From NCBI RefSeq assembly GCF_033118175.1, contig NC_083701.1:7831501-7895500 (forward strand): a DNA stretch of 64,000 nucleotides. The letters run 5' to 3'. Position numbers and translations under genes: made by a program. The notes under the pieces were generated by a model. That model saw only the letters and a list, made by a program, of their open reading frames with translations, had not been told where the DNA came from and searched no databases. Positions within the stretch are counted from its first letter, which is position 1. Every line of letters starts with the position of its first letter. Shown one piece after another: positions 54,395 to 64,000 of the stretch. The stretch comes from Dama dama (lineage: Eukaryota > Chordata > Mammalia > Artiodactyla > Cervidae).

Positions 54395-54812
54395 AATGAA
54401 TGAATGAAAAACTGGTATATACGTTTGGTGGGATATGGTTCATCTTTAAAAAGAAAGAAAATCTTGTCTTATGCTACAAAATGGATGAATTTTGAATTAT
54501 GCCAAGTAAAATAAGACATATAAAAAGGACAAATACTGTTGATTCCAATTTGATGAGGTTTCTAAAGGAGTCAAACCCAAAGAATCAGACATTAGAATGG
54601 TGCTTGCCAGGGATTGGGGGGAAGAGGGCTCTGAGAAGTCACAATTTAACAGGTAGAGTTGCAGTTTTGCAAGATGAAAAAGTTCTAGAGCATCATTATG
54701 CAACCATGTGAATATACATAAGACTGCTGCACTGTACACTCTGAAATGGTTAAGATGATAAGTTGTGTATTATGTCTTTTTCACCCCAATTAAAACAATT
54801 TTTAAATCAACC
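54395..54812 (+). mobile_element. Old L1M 3' end
   Basis: ctacaaaatggatgaatttt, atgccaagtaaaataagac, cattagaatggtgcttgcc, gcactgtacactctgaaatg and tttcaccccaattaaaac are successive L1M landmarks. Confidence 0.9.
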
Positions 54813-54829
54813 TACATCCTTCACTACAA

Positions 54830-54950
54830 GTTCCCATTCATCTACTGTCTCTCATCTCATCCCCCATGAGCCATGACCTCCTTAAAGGCAGGAATTGAAT
54901 CTTGTTCACCTCCATGACCCTAATATCTGGCACAAGGCCCAGTGCATGGT
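54830..54950 (+). mobile_element. L2 3'-end fossil
   Basis: gacctccttaaaggcaggaa, ttgaatcttgttcacctcc, ctggcacaaggcccagtgc. Confidence 0.75.
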
Positions 54951-54959
54951 TGGTGATAT

Positions 54960-55203
54960 TATACACACACATACACACACACACACATGGGCTTCCTGGT
55001 GGCTCAGACCGTAAAGAATCTGCCTGCAATGCAGGAGATCTGGGATCAATCCCTGGGTCAGAAAGATCTCCTGGAGAAGGGAATGGCTACCCACTCCAGT
55101 GTTCTTGCCTGGAGAATTCCACGGACAGAGGAGCCTGGCGGGCTACAATTCATGGGGTCACAGAGAGTCAGACACGATTGAGTGACTAACATTTTCATTT
55201 TTC
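54960..55203 (+). mobile_element. Bov-tA SINE preceded by a (CA)n run
   Basis: A (CA)-rich run at 54963-54987 abuts the head gggcttcctggtggctcag (54989). The body is near consensus, with a tail of gactaacattttcattt. A (TA)-rich run follows at 55211-55255. Confidence 0.94.
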
Positions 55204-55264
55204 CATTTAATCATATATATGTTAAATATATTTATATACATACATATATATATGTAGAGAGAAA

Positions 55265-55875
55265 GAGAAGCAGTTTCCCAGTCTAGAAAAATGATACCAA
55301 TATGAGGAGTGCAGGAAAGACTCCACCAACATATCACCCCAGGGAAGTATATCCACTTATAATTTTATTCCATTTAATAAGAGGATATGTGGGGGCTTGT
55401 TTAAACCCTTTTCTTTAAAAACAGAACACAACTGGGAGTGTTCGGAGTTCTCGCAGGAAGAGATGGCTCCCCTGCTCCGGGCTCCCCCGGGGAGCTGCCA
55501 CAGAAAGTTTGCTGCTGTCTGAGTTCCTTCTTTTCTGAGCTGTCAGCTCAACTGCTTCTGAGGAGCCCTCGGAGAGGTGGGAGGAAGAGGAGGTGGCTTT
55601 GCCGGTGTTTAAATCAGGAAAAGGAAGTCTTAATTAGCCAGAGACGGGGCCAGTCCCACCACCTCAGGGAAGGCGTAGGAGCGGGACGGGTGGAGGTGAG
55701 GGAGGAGGAGGAAGGTCCATGCAAACACGACATCGAGACACCGGCCCAAGGATGCTGGTGGGGGAAGAGAGAGGCCCAGCATCCCCCCCCACCGCCACCC
55801 CAGGTCAGGGCCTCTCCTTGGCTGAAGCCATAGGTGGAGCCAACCCCACCCACCCCCACTCCCAGCTGGGAGGTT
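55265..55875. other. Single-copy, GC-rich in its second half
   Basis: 55430-55860 is GC-rich with overlapping + and - frames of 80-131 codons. No domain and no CpG clustering of island strength. No gene called. Confidence 0.45.
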
Positions 55876-55879
55876 GGGC

Positions 55880-56065
55880 TTCACTTCACTGCCATCCTGG
55901 CTTTGTATTGAGACTCCACCGCTTGCCAGCTGCATGACCCAAAGCTCGTCAGTGAACCTCGCAGAAACCAGTTTCCCATCTAAAAATGGAAATAGCAACC
56001 CCAGTCTCAAAGGGTTGTTGAGATAATTAAACGAAGTTAAATGTGCACAAAGTCCCGAAGAGATA
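55880..56065 (+). mobile_element. MIR SINE, well preserved
   Basis: accgcttgccagctgcatg, acccaaagctcgtcagtg, ccatctaaaaatggaaatag, aagggttgttgagataatta. Confidence 0.85.
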
Positions 56066-56069
56066 AAAT

Positions 56070-57080
56070 GATTTTAAGACGTGAGTTCCACCTCTCCCCA
56101 TCCGCTTTCCAAACATGGCAGCCACATGAACCCAGAGGAAAATGCATTAAAGGAAAACAAGATAATTTGGATGATGCAACTTGGAGGTGAGTAAAACCCC
56201 AGTGTGTAAAGTGTAATCACCATTCTGACGATCAAAGAAAACAAAATGAAACACAACAAGTATCGCATGGAGGCGAATCACAGTGGCCAAAAGCCCTGTG
56301 TGTTCCTGCTTGCCTGAGGACAGGGCATGGCAAGTGGGGAGGCTGAAACACAAAGTATCTCATCTGACCCTCAGCCTGTATCAGTTTTTCTATATTGCCT
56401 CCATCAGACAAGTGAGGACACCGAGGCCCTAATACCACAATGGATTCCCCAGAGAGCCCCAACTAGGGGTAAGGAAGATTGGCAACCCACTCCACCTTCC
56501 CATAATCACAAGCTCTTTCTTCCATTCCTCCACGGGTTCTCTCCATGAACATTCCAGATCATCCAACCCCTCACCCCGTGTGTTCCCCTCATCACACAGA
56601 TGTCTCACACCCTCTCCTGGTCTCTCTCATCATTCCTAAATGATAAGAAGAATTCCAGTTGCACAAAGCACAGACTTGAGTCAAACAAGAGGAACAGAAA
56701 AGACATCCATTGACTCCCATGCCTGGGATGTGCCCGGGGGTGCTCAGGCTTTAGGGATAACTGGGTCCAAGTGCCCTGTGCATAGCACCAGTCAGGTTGA
56801 AAATATAAGGTATCACCAACTCCTACCAGGTCCTTCTTTTCCAACCTCACTGCCTTCACCCCCCAAAGCCTGTACTCCTCAAACCTTCCCTCCTAGGCAA
56901 AAACGGTCCACAGAGCACCCCCTCCAATCACAGGTGGAGCACCACACCTCTGAGCATTGCCTCAAAGAAGGTGGGATGCAGATCTGTGTCCTGTCTGTCC
57001 CTAAGCCACCCTGCACTCGAGGTACCATCTCAATCCTTGCTCACAGCAACACCCCAGCATGTCCACGTATGATGCCCAGT
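56070..57080. other. Repeat-poor stretch of about 1 kb
   Basis: A 159-codon + frame (56640-57119) is the longest but has no recognisable domain and runs into MIR sequence. Nothing called. Confidence 0.45.
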
Positions 57081-57084
57081 GTCT

Positions 57085-57180
57085 GGGATAAAGAGAGTGA
57101 AGAGAAGCCAAGCAACTAGCCCAAAGTCACCCGGCCTGCGTGGCAGCACTGAGCTTCAGCCTGGGCCGAGGCCCCTGGGC
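57085..57180 (-). mobile_element. MIR fragment
   Basis: gagaagccaagcaactagcc, caaagtcacccggcctgcg. Confidence 0.55.
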
Positions 57181-57250
57181 GGCTTCTCGTGCAGGGGCCG
57201 ACACCTGACTCTACCTTGTTGTGTGTGAGTCCTCTGCTTTCCGAGTGAGT

Positions 57251-57251
<1 letters not shown>

Positions 57252-57292
<41 letters not shown>

Positions 57293-57405
57293 CGTGCACT
57301 CAGGCATGTCCAACTCTTTGCGACCCCATGGATTGTAGCCCACCAGATGCCTCTGTCATGGACTTTTCCAGGCAAGAATATTGGAGTAAGTTGCCATTTC
57401 CTACT
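57252..57405 (-). mobile_element. (GT)n run and truncated Bov-tA
   Basis: (GT)18 at 57252-57288 grows out of the SINE tail (gcgtgcgtgcactcagg), followed by body sequence to ttgccatttcctactcc. The head is missing. Confidence 0.9.
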
Positions 57406-57409
57406 CCAG

Positions 57410-58640
57410 TTTCATTGGCTGAAGCCCAGTAAAAGAATAAGTGTCTTTAAAAAATAATTTTGCATATAACACTTGCCAAACTGCTTAAAGAAATTAAATT
57501 CACAAATCAATTTTTGTTTTAGCATGAAGGTAATCTTGTCAATACTCAGATCTTCCAGGTTCTTCCCTCTCTTTCAATAAATTGAAAGGAGAGGCTGAGA
57601 GCAGTGAATTCGCCCTGGGCTGGGCTTGCCTGCCCCTTTACAAGGCTCCCCCCTGCCCCACGGACCATCAGCCCAGACCTCAGCGCACTCAGCTCAGCAC
57701 GATTCCTCAGGCTCCCGGCACTCGTCTGCATTCCTGACGGGGCTGTCAGCTTTCCATCTCCCCCTCTGCTCTTTTCCAGTCTCAGCAACTCCACCTTCTC
57801 CATCCATTTTCCCCTTCCCCTGCCTCTCTGCATCTCTTCCCTGTCTATACACATAAACTCACTTTATGCTTTATATCAAAGCCAGTTTCTTTCAAAGCGG
57901 GGAGAAAAAGTGTCCTGAAAAAACTAGATATATTTTCGCCAATATTGCCAGGTGGTGGTAGCCTTCCCCAAAGCCCTTAATATCCCTGTTCCTTCTCTGT
58001 GTCTTCAGGGAACCGTCCCTGAAGGGCGAAGGCATCTGTTCACATAGGCACCGAGGCCCCCGTTCTTCCTCTGGGGCTTTCCTGATCTGTTCCACCTGCC
58101 CCTGGGGGTCCTGGACCTCCAAGAGACCTTGGGCAGGAGCCCCAAGAGCGCCCAGCAGATGCTCAGCACGGCCCCTCCTGTCCTTCCCCGGGCCTTCCTG
58201 CTCAAGCCAAGCTCCCTCGGCCAGAGCTCTGCCTGTTGGTGATGCCTCAGCCCAGGACACCCAGTGGAGGTAGGGAGGCAAGGTGGGCAGCGGGCATCCC
58301 GCACTGACTGCAGGGCTCTCCCTGCAAAGATCAGCTGGTGGTGAGGGTCCTCGTCTATTACGACGGGTGACACCCACATCTGGCTGACCCTGGGTAAACC
58401 CCTGGGAACTCCCATCTCAGAACTCAGCAGCCTTCTGAGGACGAAGAGAACTTAACAAAGACACGACAGGCTCTGAGTGGCAGGCCATCTGTCACATGGC
58501 CCCATTGAGGCCCTCTCTGTTTTCCCCTAAATGATGACTTTCCTACTCTGATTTCACCTAAGAGCATGTCAGATGGAGCCAAGAACAGGAGACCCTTGGG
58601 GTCTTCTCTGGCTAATCAGCCTGCTGACGGCTGTCCAGCA
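57410..58640. other. Repeat-poor stretch of about 1.2 kb
   Basis: C/T-rich at 57640-57840. A 161-codon and an overlapping 136-codon - frame cover 57892-58415 in a GC-rich patch. Neither has a recognisable domain. No gene called. Confidence 0.5.
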
Positions 58641-58644
58641 GAGC

Positions 58645-58765
58645 ACAGACATGAGTCCCACAATGTCATGGAAAGAGCCTCAAGTGAGACTGAACTTCAA
58701 TTCTGACCCCATCACTTCTAGACATGTGACCTTAGGCCAGTTACTTGGTTTCTACATCCAGGCAG
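58645..58765 (+). mobile_element. MIR fragment
   Basis: cttcaattctgaccccatc, acttctagacatgtgacc, ttaggccagttacttggtt. Confidence 0.75.
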
Positions 58766-58920
58766 AGAACAAGTAGCCACTCGGAATGAGAACTGGGGGG
58801 AGACTTTAGCAGACAACTATTCAGAAGGGAAGGGCTGGATTTGAGAGAAACTAAAGGACCAATAACAAGAAGCAACCCTGAGCAGCCCAAAGCTTGAAGG
58901 GTAGAAGGGAAGAGCCTCTG

Positions 58921-59000
58921 CATGGATAGGAATTGAAGCCTTTGGTAGAGGGATGCAGCCTTCAGTAGAGGGATGCAGCCTTCAGTAGAGGGATGCAGCC
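58921..59000. repeat. 20-bp tandem repeat, three copies plus one decayed
   Basis: Units ttcagtagagggatgcagcc at 58961 and 58981 are identical. The unit at 58941 differs at two bases, and 58921-58940 shares only the aagcc end and spacing. Confidence 0.95.
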
Positions 59001-59004
59001 GACC

Positions 59005-59300
59005 ACAGCAGAAACAATAGAAGCTTCCTCTCTTCCCACCCCCCACTGCCCTGTACCTCCTCACCAACACACCCAACCAGAAGCTAAAAGGCAACCCATG
59101 GAACCAGTCCAGCCTGTTCAGTCCCAGGAGAAGAGGGAGCACGCCCAGAACACATTAAGCCACAGTAACCAGATCTACAAACTGGAAGCAGTAATAACCA
59201 TAGGATTACCGAGACAATGCAACAAAATAATAGCCTCTGGAACACAGGAACTGTTCTACATCTCTTTTCACCACTACCCTGGGCTTGCTTGAGTCTCCCC
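59005..59300. other. Single-copy stretch
   Basis: Nothing recognised. Confidence 0.4.
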
Positions 59301-59310
59301 CAAATCAGGA

Positions 59311-59433
59311 CTAGAGAAGGAAATGGCAACCACTCCAGTATTCTTGCCTGGAGAATCCCATGGACACCGGAGCCTGGCAGGCTACAGTCCATGGGTTGGC
59401 AAAGAATTGGACATGACTGAGCAACTCAGCAGC
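59311..59433 (+). mobile_element. Bov-tA SINE, head missing
   Basis: gagaaggaaatggcaacc to actgagcaactcagcagc. TSD aaatcagga at 59301 and 59434 shows that it inserted already truncated. Confidence 0.92.
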
Positions 59434-59524
59434 AAATCAGGATACGTCCCTTCACCCAGCAACTCCCCCAGAAACAGTCACCAGCATCACAGGATGTCCT
59501 CTGTTTAGAAAACAGTGACACCCA

Positions 59525-59690
59525 AAGTTTAAACATCAGTTTACACAGCTCTCAATCTGATTTAATGCTCACAGCAGCCCAGGCAGGTACCCATGTTTGT
59601 CCTTACTTTACAGATGAGGAACTGGGACTCAGATTAATCACTTTGCCCAGGTACATGTGCAGAAATAAGAGAGCCAGGACTCCAACACTC
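59525..59690 (-). mobile_element. MIR SINE
   Basis: gctcacagcagcccaggcag, actttacagatgaggaactg, gagccaggactccaacactc. Confidence 0.75.
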
Positions 59691-59699
59691 TTCCCCCCT

Positions 59700-60720
59700 T
59701 CTAGGTCTGTGTTTATTTTCATTTATTCAACATTTTGCACCTCACACCTATAATGGGAGTAAAGCATGTATCTCCTTCTCAATTTTCTGACCCACCCAGG
59801 GGAGACCAGGGTCTGTCTGTGTGGCCAGACTCTGCAGATCTCTTCTGAGTGCACTTTTTTTGTTTTCAGCTCCAAAACTGAAACTTTTCACAGGAGAGAA
59901 GGAAGCTCTGGAGGCTGAAGGAGGGTACAGAGAGGCTTCTCCCAAACTGGAGGAGAGAAATCAGAGAACACTTTCTGGAAGATATATTATCTGAGTTGAG
60001 GCTGAAAGAATCCATGGGCAGAAAAGGGAAGAAAAATATTTTCCAGATCAGTGGTCAGCAAAAGCTGGTCTTATCGTAAGACTGCAAGTTGTCCAGCGTG
60101 ACTGGCACTGAGAACTGGGTGACCTGACCACAGAGGGCACCAGGTGGGGGCCGGTCTCCCTCCCCATCCCCTCCTCACATCCATCCTGTCACGTCCCGCC
60201 AGCAGGCAGCATGAAGCTATGCCGGCAGCAAAAGTCGGCCCTGTGTCCTGATGCGGGCTGACCCACATGCAAGGACCCCCAGGGCCATCACGTCCCTCCT
60301 CCATCAGGCCCTCCAAAGTGACTCCCGGCCCCTGGCACTGGCACAGCCTGGTGCCAATTACAGGGTAAGAGCAACTCCTCACCGCAGAGCTTTCAGATCG
60401 GTGTTATTATCCTTACGTAACATTTATATTTCCTTTTGTCCTCTGCAGCCTCAGGACTTCCGGCTCCTGATTAGTCATGGAGTGTGACTTCTGCTGCAAG
60501 AGAAAGGGTCTGGAAGGCTTTATGCTGCTCCCTGTCAGGTCCTTTTGTTAAGCTGTCCCCTGTTCCCCACCACACACCCCCAAGACGTCTGGGGCCCCAC
60601 AACAAATTGAGAAGAAGAAGAGAAAGCAGCCAACTACATGTGCTAGTGTATAAGCCTCTGCCCATTTATTACAGGGCAAGAGAAAATCAACACAGGGTGT
60701 CAGGAAGAAATGGACTTGAT
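59700..60720. other. Repeat-poor stretch of about 1 kb
   Basis: No element or gene recognised. The word gaccacagagggcacc at 60126 is one base short of a CTCF core. Confidence 0.45.
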
Positions 60721-60724
60721 GTTT

Positions 60725-60799
60725 AGAGGAGGGAGGGAAGAGGAAAGGAAGGAAGGAGGGAAGGAAGGGAAGGAGAGGAAGAAGAGAAGGAAGGGAAAA
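60725..60799 (+). repeat. Polypurine (GGAA)-type tract
   Basis: About 75 bp of almost pure A/G built from ggaagg, gaagg and gagg words, with the complementary polypyrimidine strand. Confidence 0.95.
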
Positions 60800-60879
60800 C
60801 ACCAGAGTGGACAAAATATATTCAGAGAAGTCAAGTGCAGTATGAGATGAGATCAAAGATAGGATTGGGGGATTGGAGG

Positions 60880-61095
60880 GAGATTTCCCTGGTGGTCCAG
60901 TGGCTAAGACACTTAGCTCCCAACTCATGGGAGCCGGGTTCAATCCCTAGTCAGGGAACTAGATCCCACAGGCCACAACTAAGAGTCTGAATGCCACAAC
61001 CAAAGATCCAGCAAACTTCAACTAGAAAAAGATCCTGCATGCTGCAACTAAGACCTGGTACAGCCAAATAAATAAATATTAAAAAATAAAATGAA
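60880..61095 (+). mobile_element. CHR-type SINE
   Basis: agatttccctggtggtccag head, ggttcaatccctagtc B box, short body, and an (aaat)n tail at 61068-61092. Confidence 0.92.
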
Positions 61096-61129
61096 CTCCT
61101 TTGCCTACAAAAAAAAGAAAAAACTAGAT

Positions 61130-62130
61130 GGGACCAGCTCACATAACAACTTGTTAGGCATGGCAAATAGTTTAAATGCAAGTGGGGATTTTTGAAGGTC
61201 CTTGGGTAGATAAGTGATGAGATCTGATTTACAATTTTCAAAGAACGCTCAGTGTTCTATATAAAGACCAAATTCTGAGAAGCAATACAGGTAGCACAGA
61301 GAACAGTCAGGAGACTGTCACAAATGCTAAAGGAAGGAATGGTGGATTTGGGGGCACTCAGAGCAGCAGGGGAGGTGGAGAGAGGTGAAAAGATCCAGAG
61401 TCTCTCTTAAGAAAAGCTCCAACAAGGCTCACTTATGGGCTGGATGTTGGGGTGAAATGCTTAGATGAATTAAAGGTGGTTCCCAGGCTTGAGTTTGAGC
61501 CACTGGGGAAAAGGTGGTGACATTTACCAAGATGGCGAACAGTAAGGGAGGAACAACTTTGGCGGTAAGTTGAGAAAATTAAGCCTTTTTTCTTTTTAAT
61601 GTATTAAGTTGAGATACCCATTAGTCACCTATGTAGAAATGTCAAGTTAGCAGGATATATGAGTCTGCAGCTTTAGGGTGTTAGTGCTGGAGATATAAAT
61701 TTGGAAGTCATTATCATGAAGATGGTATTTAAAGCCACGGAAGTGGATGAGGTCACCTAAGGAGAGTGTGCAGGTAAAGAAGAAAAGCGGACCCACAACT
61801 GATCCAACATTTGGATCAGAGCAGGGGAGGGGGATCCAGCAGAGAAGACTTTGTGAAGACAGGCTGGGAGGCGGGAGTGGCGCTGGAGAGAGCGGTGGGA
61901 GTGAAGCCAAAACCAGCTGGCAAAACTTTGGCTTCAGGAAGCCAAAGGAACCGGCCACATGACTGGAAAATAGACTTGATGACACGGAAGAGACCCCGGA
62001 ACTCACCAGCTTGGAGGCTGATGATGACCGGACAAAGCAGTGGCTGTAGCGGAGTGGGTGGGGGTCATGTTCCGCCCAAACGGTGGCAGCAAAAGATGGA
62101 GTGGGTGATGACGAGGTCAACGTACATTGA
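61130..62130 (-). mobile_element. Ancient non-coding interspersed repeat of about 1 kb
   Basis: gtgatgagatctgatttac, aaggtggtgacatttacc, gttgagatacccattagtc, gctggagatataaatttgg and ggtatttaaagccacgg follow, in order, a long mammalian repeat that I remember but cannot name. The segment starts roughly where the 5190-5990 copy stops, so the two together cover most of the element. Confidence 0.6.
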
Positions 62131-62134
62131 AGAC

Positions 62135-62760
62135 GAGACCCTGTGATGAGAGCAGAGACAAATACCCAAAGCTACTGGGTCTGCGGTAAAGGCGGGAGAT
62201 TTTAGAGCACAAATCATCCCAGTGGAGGATGAACCTGTAATGAAGACCGGAAGTGCGAGTCCCCTCTGATGGAGGCAGGAAGCGTCGTGCATTGAAACAG
62301 GAGGAATCGAAGAGTGCACAGAAGCGGATGCGGCTAGGATTCCCAACCTAACTGCTTCTGACTGATGCCATTTGGGTGCTGGGCCACCTGGTGGGCATTC
62401 GAGAAGGATGGGCAGTGGTGGCCAGATGGCATGACCTCCTTCTTCTTCTTTTCTTTTGGTGCTCCAGCATTGATCTTCATTAGCAGCATAGCTTAGGTTC
62501 TCCATCTTTAAGATAAGCCTTAGATAGGATCCATCTAGTTGTAATACACTGACTCTGAAAAACTTCACAAGATACACATTTATCAAATAAGAGATGTCTT
62601 GAGTATTCTTTGGCGAGAGACATGGTACCTGCTTACAGAAAAATTGTTTTTCATCTCTGGGTAACTATGAATATAACATATTTTTGCATTATCATCCTAG
62701 CAATGCCCATGTCTTGAATGCATTTATGGCACTGCAGACTTCTTTGTGGACCTACATACA
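62135..62760. other. Single-copy stretch
   Basis: The - strand frame of 173 codons at 62065-62586 has no recognised domain and partly overlaps the old repeat. Not called. Confidence 0.45.
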
Positions 62761-62764
62761 AAGG

Positions 62765-63025
62765 AATGAAAAGGAGAGGGTGGGATGAATTGGGAGAATA
62801 GATTGACATAATTCACTCTCGTGTGTAAGATAGATAGCTGGAGGGAAGCTGCCGTATAACACAGGGAGCTCAGCTCGGGGCTCTGTGATGACCTAGAGGG
62901 GGGATGGGAGGAGGAAGGTCCAAGAGGGAGGGGAATATATGTATACATACTACTGATTCACTTCGTTGTGCAGCAGAAACTAACACAGTTTTGTAAAGCA
63001 ATCATGCTCCAACAATAAAATAAAT
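62765..63025 (+). mobile_element. L1 3' end
   Basis: gccgtataacacagggagc, ctgtgatgacctagaggg, tgattcacttcgttgtgcag, gtaaagcaatcatgctcc and an aaaataaat tail. Confidence 0.93.
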
Positions 63026-63029
63026 CCAT

Positions 63030-63224
63030 AGATAAGTCTGTGAAGTTCCCAACCAGTGACCAGCATCTGTGACCTTCCCTGCCCTCTGGATGCTCAATCC
63101 CCCCTAATCTTTCTCTCTTACAGCCTCCAAGGTAGACACACAGGGCGGGTGCTTGCACATTCATTAAAGTATAAAACAGATGGAGGTGGGCTGTAGAGAA
63201 TTAAAAACAAACAAAAACCCAGAA
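63030..63224. other. Short single-copy gap
   Basis: Nothing recognised. Confidence 0.35.
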
Positions 63225-63340
63225 ACGCCGTCTTTGCAATCAGGAAACCTGGACTCGTGTCCCAGGTCTGCACCTGACTTTCTCTTTGACCTTGTAGCAC
63301 CTCCCTCCTCGCCTGGCCCCTGGAACTGTGTCAGTTTCAT
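63225..63340 (+). mobile_element. MIR fragment
   Basis: acctggactcgtgtcccagg, tctgcacctgactttctc, tttgaccttgtagcacctcc. Confidence 0.65.
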
Positions 63341-63597
63341 GTTAAAGTAACAGTTGGACTAGATCTGTAGTGTTCAAGTCTTTCTTTTCAAATTAGTAGA
63401 ACGCCTTTGACAAAATCTGATCTGAGGTGTAAAAGAGATAGTGGGGGGCTGGTCTGATTAAAAGGTTGAAGGAATCCTGCACCACATAGCTCAGCCACCC
63501 CCAGGCCCCCATGGTAGGTGGCTTGGTGTCCCAGGGCCAGTGACTCCAAGGTACACAGCCTGAGCGTCTGGCCCAGACTCCTGCTGCTTGTGCCTCC

Positions 63598-63616
63598 TTG
63601 GCGCCCCCTGGTGGAG
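63598..63616 (-). promoter_or_regulatory. CTCF-like motif, reverse
   Basis: The + strand word gcgccccctggtgg (63601-63614) is the exact complement of the CTCF core CCACCAGGGGGCGC. It lies in single-copy sequence, not in a SINE. Sequence match only, but it is the best candidate binding site in the window. Confidence 0.7.
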
Positions 63617-63639
63617 ACGCCCAGCAGGTGCAGCCCCTT

Positions 63640-64000
63640 ATGGGCCCCTTGCTTCCTGGAGCTCACCTGGGCTGCAAGGCCCCTCTGGCTGCAATGCTGC
63701 TCTGTCGGTGATCTTGATGGATCCTGACAGCAATTAGCAGAGAGAGAGAGTTCCCTGTAGAAAGATGGGAACATTCATTAAGCACTTCATGCCAGGAGGC
63801 AGGACACAGCCCCAAATTCATTACTACTTAGGGCCAGCAAGCCACCCCAATCTCAGTGAAGGGTGAAAGGGAAACCCAAACTTCATAAATAAGGGGCTAC
63901 GAGGACCGTCTAAATCTTGGCTTGCAATAAAGTGGAGTTTCCGTCTCTCTAATTTGCCATCTTATTCCCTGGGCATGTCAGGGCTGATACGAGCCGGGGC
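63640..64000. other. Right edge of window, mostly single-copy
   Basis: 63770-63840 (cattcattaagcacttcatg, aggaggcaggacacagcc) resembles an antisense L2/MIR end. The rest is unassigned. Confidence 0.4.

Noticed and set aside
55430..55860. Possible CpG island
   Set aside because: GC is high but CpG dinucleotides are few and scattered. No promoter elements or transcript evidence in sequence.
56640..57119. 159-codon + frame
   Set aside because: No domain or signal, low-complexity Pro/Ser composition, and the 3' part is in MIR-like sequence.
57892..58415. Overlapping 161- and 136-codon - frames in GC-rich DNA
   Set aside because: No recognisable domain, both frames equally open as expected from GC-driven loss of stops, and no promoter or splice context that I can support.
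58573..58776. Frame whose N-terminus looks like a signal peptide (WGLLWLISLLTAV)
   Set aside because: The second half is MIR sequence, and one hydrophobic run in a 67-codon frame is expected by chance.
60124..60145. CTCF-like word gaccacagagggcacc
   Set aside because: The core is one base too short, so the zinc-finger spacing would not fit.
103..61095. tRNA-like A/B-box sequences in many places
   Set aside because: All lie at the heads of Bov-tA or CHR SINEs (degenerate tRNA-Glu-derived promoters) and lack a full cloverleaf. They are not tRNA genes.
62065..62586. 173-codon - frame
   Set aside because: Begins in single-copy DNA and ends in an ancient repeat. No family resemblance.

Overview
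The window is mammalian nuclear DNA, and the repeats show a ruminant (cattle, sheep, goat or close relative). It holds dozens of Bov-tA SINEs (a tRNA-Glu-like head joined to a BovB-derived tail), CHR-type SINEs, and fragments of the BovB (RTE-class) LINE and of artiodactyl L1. This combination is diagnostic for ruminants, but the sequence alone does not give the species. All identifications come from reading and from remembered family consensus patterns. No database was searched, and element edges are good to about 5-20 bp unless target-site duplications (TSDs) are given.

I find no functional protein-coding gene, tRNA, rRNA or CpG island. The open frames are short and are almost all explained by repeats. 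The only cellular gene-derived sequence I can support is a decayed processed pseudogene of ribosomal protein L23a near 43.2-43.7 kb. The window therefore looks intergenic or deep-intronic.

Layout: 1-13 kb is a mosaic of old MLT-type LTRs, MIR, L2 and young SINEs, with a 1.3 kb BovB fragment at 7.9-9.2 kb fused to an inverted Bov-tA. 13-25 kb has MIR copies split by CHR and Bov-tA SINEs, several L1 3' ends and a second BovB piece. 25.66-26.6 kb is a CA/TA-rich satellite block whose core is an 86-bp minisatellite. 26.6-34.9 kb has old hAT copies (MER20-like, MER1-like), a local 75-80 bp direct duplication, SINEs and L1/L2/MIR fossils, and ends at a CTCF-like motif. 35-46 kb has a Tigger-type DNA transposon split by L1, a second BovB/Bov-tA inverted pair, the RPL23A pseudogene, and a hAT element split by an L1 that itself carries a Bov-tA. 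46-64 kb is sparser in young repeats, with longer single-copy stretches, a 20-bp tandem repeat, a polypurine tract, an ancient non-coding repeat and a near-perfect CTCF-like motif in the opposite orientation at 63.6 kb.

There is no gene network to describe. What can be reconstructed is a nested insertion history: MIR, L2, MLT and Tigger copies were split by CHR and L1 insertions, and some of these were split again by Bov-tA. The observations most worth checking are the BovB/Bov-tA inverted chimera enclosed by one TSD, the recently homogenised 86-bp minisatellite, the convergent pair of CTCF-like motifs, and the single-copy AT-rich segments with clustered transcription-factor-like motifs.
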